Positions 56,151-64,000 of a DNA stretch of 64,000 bases are shown here, piece by piece; position 1 is the first letter of the stretch, and each line of letters opens with the position of its first letter. This DNA is from Theocolax elegans (Eukaryota; Arthropoda; Insecta; Hymenoptera; Cerocephalidae). A model generated the notes under the pieces. That model was not told where the DNA came from and searched no databases. It worked only from the letters and a program-made list of their open reading frames with translations. Position numbers and translations under genes: made by a program. Where the stretch lies: positions 46,999,466-47,063,465 of the forward strand of contig CM047431.1 of assembly GCA_026168455.1 (NCBI GenBank). Direction: 5' to 3'.

Positions 56151-58840
56151 TCACCGTTAAACCGTTAACCGGTTGTGCGTTTTAACTGTCCTATTAAAAA
56201 TATATAGTATAAATGTGTATACACGCAACTCCCCCACTATCGATGAATAAATAAACGATCAAATTGTCGGGAGGTTCGTTGTGCTTAAAATTTAACGTTT
56301 TCATCTATCATAACTTTTATTTCAGTGACGTTTCACCTTCCAAACAGTTTCAGCGAAATTTTGTAAATAAGAAATATATACATATATAAATATTAAAATC
56401 TTGAGAAGATATATAATTATGCAAATCTCGGTTATGTTTGATAATATTTTTATTAATTTATACATAACCATAATATAAACCGCGATGGGTATTATGTATA
56501 CATATATTAGTTATATAAAAATTATCCTCTATTCGTTAATATTTAATTTTAATCTCTTATTTTATATAGACAGAATATTTAACGTGCGCGTCTATATGTA
56601 TATATACCTGTATCTTAGAAGATATTACTCGTTAAACCATTTGATTATCATTAATTTTCAGGCTCCATAAGCTAAGTGCATATTTATTAAGCTTCAATAT
56701 TAAAATACACTAGGTTCTTTTTTGAGGGGTTTTTCTTTAATATAACGCATAATCTTAATGTTTAGTTAAACTTTTAGTTGGCGCTTATTTATCATTATGA
56801 ATAAAATATCAAAAGTATCTTATATTAATCAAATGCGTTGCTTCTCGGTACATAAATAGTCCTGTATACGTGAAATTGTTGAATTTTTAATTACTCTAAT
56901 AATTTGTGTAATGTAAGTATATAAAGTTACGAAATTTTTAAAAAAAATTTTAATATTTATAATTATAATATATACATTCGAAGTAAATAAAAAATTTTTA
57001 TATAAAAGTATGTAAAGAAGGATGTTATAATTTTGGAAATTTGGATACAAATATGTCTCAATTAGATATAAACAGTTTAGAATTTAGAAAAATTACTATA
57101 CTCTGTGCTGTTCGATTTTAATGTATAAAAGATAGATCAAAAGATATTAGTAGTAAGTTTATAACGCCTCGATAAATGTTTGAATTAGCATTGAACACTT
57201 AAACTATTGTTTTTGCGTTCAATACTGATTTTTTTGAAAATATAAATTTTAAACATCCTTCGACACCACGTTTTAGAATTCTAATTCAGTTATTAAAACA
57301 GAACAAACATGTAATTGTAATTATATTAACAAAACCTAGTGTGCACTTAAAATAGTAACTTATTGTTCAAACCCATCAAATGTTTTTACTTGGTCGTACG
57401 AGAAAATAAACATAATCTCGTTGTATTTTTTTTATTTACCCAGACGACTATAATAAATGATTCGATAAATCTTTCCGATTATCAATTTGACAATTTTCAC
57501 TTTTGTGCGTTTTACAATCTTTGTTATTACTATTTATGTCATTGTTATCGTTGTCAGTCGTAACTGTTATTAATGCGTTGACTAATAACAAGGAACAAAC
57601 GATCAATTTTGTTTATTTATCGCGTTCTTATGCTGTATTTCCTGTATCGTCTTTTTAACCTATAAATCACTGCTAATCCAAAATAACGGATGATTAAAAA
57701 AATATGGGTTAAATTGAAATGTCGTATATGTAAACGTACATTTATCACAATATTGTCGATCAAATGATCAAGTAGAAAATTAAACGATTTTATTAGGTAT
57801 ATAATCTAGTCATTGTTTTCCAAGTCAGTAGTAAAGGGATAGTTGTTACACCTATATAAAATAATTATTTTTATCGTATAAAATATAAATAATCAATAAA
57901 TTTCTTCTCAGAAATACAAGCCTTAATTTACTTCATATTTTACTATTTTATCATGATTGTGATTATTCTTTAAATTATAAACTTTATTCTAAAAAGAACT
58001 ATTGATATAATCCCTATTGATGAAACTATTGATGAAAAATAACTTGGTATGATTGTAGATTTTTTCTCTCTGTGTTGAACGTGAGGGGCAATTTATCAAT
58101 TAATCGTCAATAATCAGTTATTTCGATCACATTAATATTTTTCTATTTTTAATTTGTATTGTGTTTTTCGGTAATCATTAAATTGTTATTTTAAGAACTT
58201 GTAATTTATAGTATTGCGATTCAATCAATGTAATATTAAAATTAATTTTACAAATAGCGTAATACCTGGGTTTGGGAAACTTCAATTTTAATTTAAAATA
58301 TAGTAATTATAGTACTGAAATTAGTATAATTAATATCTAATAATATATCAACATTAAAGTATTGTAATACCATTCAGCTTCACATTTCTATATGTATATA
58401 ACCTAAAATTGTATTGTTAAACTTTAAATTAGAATTGTGTGTATGAAATTATTGATCTACGTTCAAATAACTATATATATAATTTTCATTTAACAATTAG
58501 TTATAAAACCCATGATACTTAATCGATATTTAACTTTTCAGTACCTAAAAATTAACTGATCTCGTCAAAATAAGCTAAAATGATTTTAATTTCAATTATA
58601 TAATTTTAATATTAAGTAGTGACACGTTTACAGGTATGAAAATTAAAAATAAATATTATTTTTAAATTATGATATCTTGTTATAGGGTCAAAAGAACTAC
58701 GCGCTACATTTAGGAGCTGGCTCAAATCCTTCTTCGGATCCGTACAGAAATAAATAAATAGGTCATGAATATTTCCAACCTGATATGCGGTTATGATTAA
58801 GATAGAATAAAGATAAAAATAATTATTATACATTACATAA
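56150..58840. other. Long AT-rich stretch, nothing recognised
   Basis: Poly(TA)-like and T-rich sequence. ORFs up to 73 codons are Ile/Phe/Tyr-rich without domain character. Confidence 0.45.
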
Positions 58841-58842
58841 CT

Positions 58843-60045
58843 CTCTAAATATATTCGAGTTAAATTTCACCCTAATCGGTTCAAATATCACTCTAAGCAT
58901 TCCGCCAAAACTGAGTGAACCGACTTAGAGTTATTCATAACTCTAAGAAAAGGTTTATTTTTTTTATTATTATTTTAACGTCGCTCTTTTTATGCTCCCA
59001 AACCGGTGGTAATCAGCGACGGAGGTCATACGATGTCTTGGTGAAGAAAACACTTGTTGAAAATACATTCACCAGTGGTGCTTGTATCAATCGGCCGGGG
59101 CCGGGAATCGAACCTGGGACCTCCAGATTACGAGCCCGACGCCCTACCGACCGAGCCATCGCAGGCCTCTAAAAAGGTTCATTTTAATTATCCTATTTGA
59201 AAGGGTCATTAAATTACTCTAATCGAGTGATTATCTGAACCCAATTGTAGTGCAATTTAATTTTTGCTGGAGTAACTTTAAACCCTGATTCGGGTAATTC
59301 GGGTGGTACAAAAGTAAAGATATCATAACCCAAAAATTCGTGTATCAAATAAAACATTAAAAATTATTAAAATGATTGTTTACATTAAAAAATATTAATT
59401 AAGTATTAGTAAGAAACAAATTAAATGCACCCGTCTTCCACAGATTCAACCTTCTGATTCAATTGTCCCATGGAAAATATAAAACCAATATATGTTACAA
59501 TAGCTTCTAAATATTTTTCAATTCAAATAATAAAAAAAATTTACCTTTCATCATTTTCCTCCGTATTAAAACATGTCGAATTTCTAATGTCTCCTGTTAA
59601 CAGTAATAAATAAAAAAAAAATTTTATAAAATACTGTCTAAACACGTGTCAAATCTAACCTTGAAAATATGCTTAGCTTATAACTTCTATGTTTTTTACT
59701 TACCTAAGGTAATTTTTTCATTGCGAATAAACTTATGATAATCCTATATGTCTTTTACAATTACATACCACTAAATTAATAATTTCTTAACTTAAAATAT
59801 ACTTAATTTCCGATCCGAAACCGATTATCGCAAGAATTTTTTTGTAACCGTAAAAGGGTGATTCGGCCAAGGACATTTTATTCACCCCAACCATTCGAGT
59901 CATTTTATTACTCGTTTAGCAAGAGTAAGAAATTTCACTCTAATAAGAGTAAACATTTATCATTTTAACTCGAATACGGTTTATCTGTTTAATTTCTCGA
60001 GTTAAGAGTTAAAAAAATCACTCGAATATATTTAAAGAGAAGGTA
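58843..60045. mobile_element. GAGT-rich DNA element with TCTCTAAATATATTCGAGT ends
   Basis: TCTCTAAATATATTCGAGTT at the left is mirrored by CACTCGAATATATTTAAAGAG at the right. Both sides are filled with short TAACTC/GAGTTA and CACTC/GAGTG motifs in both orientations. Length is about 1.2 kb including a nested SINE. No ORF is present. The superfamily is not identified. Confidence 0.6.
58962..59171 (-). mobile_element. Full-length tRNA-derived SINE with 14-bp target duplication
   Basis: The minus strand begins with a tRNA head (A box GATGGCTCGGTCGGTAGGG, B box AGGTTCGATTCC), continues CCGGCCGATTGATAC and ends GCGACGTTAAAATAATAATA. AAAAGGTTTATTTT at 58948-58961 and AAAAGGTTCATTTT at 59172-59185 form the target duplication (one mismatch). 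It is inserted in the GAGT-rich element. An 85-codon plus-strand ORF here is the reverse of the SINE. Confidence 0.9.
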
Positions 60046-60376
60046 TCTTTATAATTCATCCAAATTATTTAATAAAAATAAATTATTGATCGAAAAAGTA
60101 ACTTAAGTTTAATTAAATTCACATTCGATTTATCTATGCCATATGACTAAAATTAAAAATATCAACTCTAATATATGATCAAAAGAAAAACTATTTGGAG
60201 TCGAATTTAACTCCGCTGGTTCTTCACGTTTAAACGTGTACGTACAGTGATTCAGTTAATAAATGTAAAATTTGAATTAACGTACCTAGAAAGATAAGAC
60301 AAAAGAGGTCAATTTTAATTATAGGTTGTATAATGAATTCAGTAGAGATAAGAATTAGTTGATTTCGTCAAAATTA

Positions 60377-61657
60377 CACTCAGAGAAATGTGGGTGGAAA
60401 AATTACGATATTTACACAAGAAATTACTATATTTTGTAGGAAAGGATATAAATATATATATATATATATACATTTACTTGTTTTATTAATTTTCACTATA
60501 TTCAACAAATAATTTTTATAAAACCTAATAATGATGAAAAACATTTTAAAATGAACTATTTTCTATCGTTTTCATCATTAGATATTTAGGCACGATCGTT
60601 GTACGAAAATGCCTTATATTTTCATCATCGCAAAATATGTGATACCTTACACAAGTATATGTTTTGACATAACAATAAAATTTGGATGTGTGTATATGTA
60701 TGAAATCCTGTGACCAAAATAACTCTGCTAATTTTTAATCGATTGAGCTGAAATTCACACGGTATATTAGTTACAATTATAGAAAGTATGTGGTCCTATT
60801 TTCAGCCATATCGCTCATAAATTGTATTCGTGTCAATCGACCTTTTATTTCGAAAATCCCAGCTGTCCTTATATTTCAAATAAGATTTTTATTTATACAA
60901 AGAATAAAATTACATATCGCATTCTGTAAAAAGAAACATGCATTCACGATTTTCTCGATTCTCGAATTAACATTAGCTTAAACTTTGTCAGGTAATATAA
61001 TCGTCGTTTTATACGTTGTATGTTACAATATTTATAGAGAATGAACTATATAGTATATAGTCAAAATTCTTTACAAAGTATATAATCCCTACACCAGAAA
61101 TTGTATTAAAAGAAAAATGTGTCCAAATTCGTCCTCCCAATAAAACATTTTTCCTCGCATTTCCTAACTATTTATTCAAATTGTGTCTTGTTTTGAAATG
61201 TTTGTCAGCTTGTAAACATGTAAAAATAGTTACTGTAAAAATATGATAAAATCGCACATATCTGTGTAATTACGGCAAGTACGTTAACAATTAATTCAAA
61301 TTGAAACAAACAGTTTAAAAATTGAACCGAGTCTATATCGAAAATCTACTATTCTTGGGAAGCTGGAAAAATAATGTAAATGTTTTGAAGTCTATTCGTT
61401 TCATCTAATGTTTAATCACAAGCCATTCCCTAACAATTTTTATTATATAATTCCGAGATTAATATTTCTACTATATGTCGAGATAGTGTCTTTTATTGTA
61501 TTTACGGTTACTTTTTCGTGAATATATCGATAATAAATATTTCTATGTACGTGGCAAAATTCTTGATAAATCGAGTGCATATCCTCCCCCGTTACTACAA
61601 AATCTAGTAACTCGTAGCATATATGTAACAAATTTTGCAACTACATTTTTCTGAGTG
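60377..61657. mobile_element. CACTCAG-ended transposon relic with TA target duplication
   Basis: The left end is CACTCAGAGAAATGTGGGTG and the complemented right end is CACTCAGAAAAATGTAGTTG. Each is flanked by TA (60375-60376 and 61658-61659). The interior contains the repeat shared with 47.9-48.2 kb (about 60590-60830) and a (TA)n tract. No coding remnant is recognised. Confidence 0.75.
60590..60830. repeat. Dispersed repeat shared with 47.9-48.2 kb
   Basis: TTTAGGCACGATCG, GCCTTATATTTTCATCATCG, CAAAATATGTGAT and GAAATTCACACGGTA occur in the same order as at 47910-48200. Confidence 0.6.
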
Positions 61658-61659
61658 TA

Positions 61660-62560
61660 TACAATATAATAACTTGATCATTTGTTATGGTTTCCAGCAG
61701 ATTCTACTATATAAATACAACTGAACTATTCGTTTACACTACCCGTGAAATTCCATAAGAAACGTGTATCACAAGGGTAACACAAGTAAATTGCATCGTA
61801 AATACGAAATTTAGAATAATTAAGTGAACGAACGACAACACCTTGAGCGCGGAAGCTCGCACTTACTTTGATCGAGAACGAGGCACCCAGGAAGCCGGCT
61901 GTCGAATTAAATCCAAAAAAAAGGGTTTATTAGTAGGACGAGGTGTGTGTACGTGTTAGTGCCGAGAGAGAGTAAAACCCAAAGGTGAGCAAAAAAAAGA
62001 AAAGAAAAAAGAAAAAAAAGGTATAAGCGCGTTGGTTTCCCTCGCCACGCGATCGTCCGTCGACCCTTTGGAAATCTCGACTGACGCCGGGCGCTCTTGC
62101 GTGTTAACGTCCAATTCCGGTGATGTAACGCCCTTGCGGCCGCGTCGACCGGGATTTTCACTTTTGCTTCGTCAATACACGTATACGTATGTATGTGTAT
62201 GTATATATATATATATGCTCGGGCGCACCAACCCCGTGCGAGAACAATGTCGAAGCGTTTCGGGAAGGACTGTACGGCTCTGCTCTCTCGCATAGACCGA
62301 TAGTCGAATGAATTACTGGATTTCGAGGTTCATTCGTTTTTCTCTGCCACATCTGTCTCTTTCTCTCTCTCTAACATGAAGGTTTATGTATCCCCCATTT
62401 GGCCACGATTTTCTTTCGTTTTTCGATAATTCGCGTGATCGATTTCATTTTCCACCTGTAATTTGCCTGCAACTTTTTTTTGAACATAAATAAAAATAAT
62501 TAATTGCGATATATTCTGAATTACTGATATTATTATTTACAAGGTAATTGGACTATAGTT
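61660..62560. other. GC-richer region, possible gene-proximal sequence
   Basis: From about 61840 the sequence contains many CpGs, TA tracts (62200-62218) and several overlapping open frames on both strands without domain character. It may be upstream DNA or 5' UTR of a gene to the right, but no start or splice site can be assigned. Confidence 0.35.
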
Positions 62561-62561
62561 A

Positions 62562-62620
62562 CCGTCACGGACATCGTCTTTCGATTTAGGTGTACGAGAA
62601 GGATAGAGTCACCCACTAAT
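62562..62620. repeat. Second copy of the GTCACGGACATCG repeat
   Basis: CCGTCACGGACATCG, CGATTTA and GAGAAGGAT have the same spacing as at 34402-34460. Here it is not followed by the tRNA-like block. Confidence 0.5.
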
Positions 62621-62739
62621 CTACCCTGTGCACAGCATCGTGCATCGTACAAGATTTCGTAGATTTACGTGTCAGGTTGAAAAATCCAGTATATCAAAGA
62701 CAGTGCTGAGCGATTCCCCCCTTTTTCGCTGGAAGATCA

Positions 62740-62806
62740 AACGCCGCCGCTGTTGCCGCCGCCGCCGCCGCCGCCGCCGCTGACGACGACGACGACGACG
62801 TCGACT
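62740..62806. repeat. (GCC)n and (ACG)n trinucleotide repeats
   Basis: About nine GCC followed by about seven ACG triplets. In one minus-strand frame (62694-62924) this would encode poly-Ser then poly-Ala, with ordinary sequence on both sides. It could be a low-complexity coding segment, but all frames stay open through the repeat, so this is weak evidence. Confidence 0.7.
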
Positions 62807-62809
62807 TGT

Positions 62810-63240
62810 GTAACAAGCAAATATTTTCGAAAATACAAGGGAAGGAATAAGAAAAGAAAAAGGGGGAAAAATGGAAAGAAGCGACGCGCAGTGATTCCAT
62901 TGATTTCGTACTTTGATTTTCCACTTATCGAGCCAGACAGAATGCAAAATGCGATGTATCGGAAGGATGGGGCAAAAGAAGAAAAAGGAATAGATAGGAA
63001 TAAAGAAAGAAGAAAAATGCGGAAAAGAAAAGAAAAGAGAAGAGGAAAGTAAGGGTTGCAGTGTGGGTTTTAGGTCAGAGTGTGTTCGAGAGCTTGTGGA
63101 TAGAAGAGGAGGAGGAGAAGAAGAGCGAAAGCGGAAGAAAGACCGAAAAAAGGGGTGAGGGGGTGAGGGGCGAGGGAGGGAGGGGTGGGGGGGGGGTAAA
63201 AATAAAACCCAAGGCGAAGTGAGTTCTCGGAGGCTTGAAA
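62810..63240. repeat. Purine-rich (GA/GGA) block
   Basis: Long AAGAAAAGG/GGAGGAGG/GGGGTGAGG runs on the plus strand. ORFs are Lys/Arg/Glu-rich (+) or Pro/Phe/Ser-rich (-) from composition. Confidence 0.6.
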
Positions 63241-63464
63241 AGTACGTCGGGATATGGGATTCGACGGGGAATTTCTATTCGGAGAATATAAACGGTCGTG
63301 TCTCAATAGAACCGGGTAATAAATCCGAGCGCGCCCCATCAACTGCGCGTCCCCATTCGTCTCTCGCACGCCGAGCGCTACTCTCTTCACTTCCTCGTTT
63401 TATCGCGCAACTGGGGGATTCTTATATGCACGTTTACACGCGCATCCTGCCAATCGAGTCGAAC

Positions 63465-63501
<37 letters not shown>

Positions 63502-64000
63502 TCTTTCTCTTTGCCCGAATGAACTTCTAGTGAGGGAGGAAGGAGGGGACTCACCGGCATCGAATGATAACTCGATTTTCCACTGTCGTTTCTCTGATGC
63601 GATGGAATCGACGGGGATCGATCTTATTATCGGTTGCTGCTGTTGCTGCTACTAGTGGTAGTGATGCTTCCCTCGCACACCTGTGGTTCCCCGAATTACC
63701 AAATGCCATTGTTGTATATTCCAACCGCTCTATTATTATCGTACGTATACATAAAATACATTCGTATACTTGCTCCCTCGATTATATATCACCATCGATT
63801 TTTTATTATTATTATTATTATTATTATTGTTGCTGTTGCTGTTATTATTACACAATCACAAACAACTAATTTCAACTTTGAATTGTAACTCTCGATAAAT
63901 GTATGTATGTACACACATTCTATCTTGATTCATAATTTTCTTGGAAAAATCGATCAATCGGACATTCGGTACTTATTGATGTCCTGATCTTATAATGATT
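63240..64000. other. GC-richer end of window with (CT)n and (TTA)n
   Basis: (CT)n at about 63467-63497, (TTA)n at 63796-63826 and TTGCTG repeats near 63830. ORFs of 101-106 codons on both strands lack recognisable domains. It could be the 5' region of a gene extending beyond the window. Confidence 0.4.

Noticed and set aside
58915..59172. 85-codon ORF with a GPGIEPGTSRLRAR segment
   Set aside because: Antisense reading of the tRNA-derived SINE, a common spurious protein.
62694..62924. Poly-Ser/poly-Ala protein
   Set aside because: The GCC/ACG repeats leave all frames open; no splice sites or conserved flanking sequence could be shown.

Overview
The window is AT-rich eukaryotic DNA, most likely from an insect and plausibly from a hymenopteran. 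The support is short GT-AG introns, long (CT)n and (TA)n microsatellites, CpG-containing islands in an AT-rich background, and the types of transposons present. No complete host gene is visible. It reads as intergenic or very long intronic DNA. The possible host coding pieces are a 56-nt candidate exon at 30.58 kb (+), a candidate exon at 55.6 kb (-) and a TIM23-like exon remnant at 53.1 kb (-).

The main content is a dense, nested set of mobile elements. At 1.27-1.88 kb lies a small element with CCCTTTCAGTCA ends, split by a CACTGAG-ended MITE. At 6.46-14.68 kb three elements are nested: a second copy of the CCTTTCAGTCA element contains a fold-back element with CACTCTAAACC ends, which in turn contains a 6.9-kb Helitron-like element. 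That Helitron carries about 55 copies of a ~97-bp minisatellite. The fold-back arm preserves the empty site, so both Helitron ends can be placed to the base. At 15.97-22.56 kb lies a 6.6-kb apparently intact two-gene DNA transposon. Its gene order on the minus strand is an 8-exon, 487-aa unknown protein and then an 828-aa intronless transposase with two N-terminal zinc fingers. A deleted relative holding only the transposase C-terminus lies at 33.02-34.35 kb, and several CACTGAG or CACGGAG-ended MITEs elsewhere look like dependents of this group.

From 23.7 to 25.2 kb there is a second Helitron-like element in reverse orientation with a ~59-bp minisatellite. From 27.7 to 29.0 kb there is a 786-bp tandem unit that carries hammerhead-ribozyme-like motifs of Penelope/retrozyme type. 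A tRNA-derived SINE family has five copies, three with clear target-site duplications. Fold-back elements lie at 30.71-31.29 and 36.16-37.11 kb. A decayed pogo-like transposon with TA target duplications spans 48.84-51.26 kb. At 53.4-54.6 kb there is an unusual cluster of CpG-rich and extremely GC-rich hairpin sequences. The right end (61.8-63.9 kb) is a more GC-rich, low-complexity region that may adjoin a gene outside the window.

The two genes of the CACTG transposon presumably work together: a DDE-type transposase plus an accessory factor from the same element, acting on TIRs and subterminal TTACTATA-type repeats that the MITEs share. The remaining ORFs examined are mostly low-complexity, lie within repeats, or are shadows on the opposite strand.
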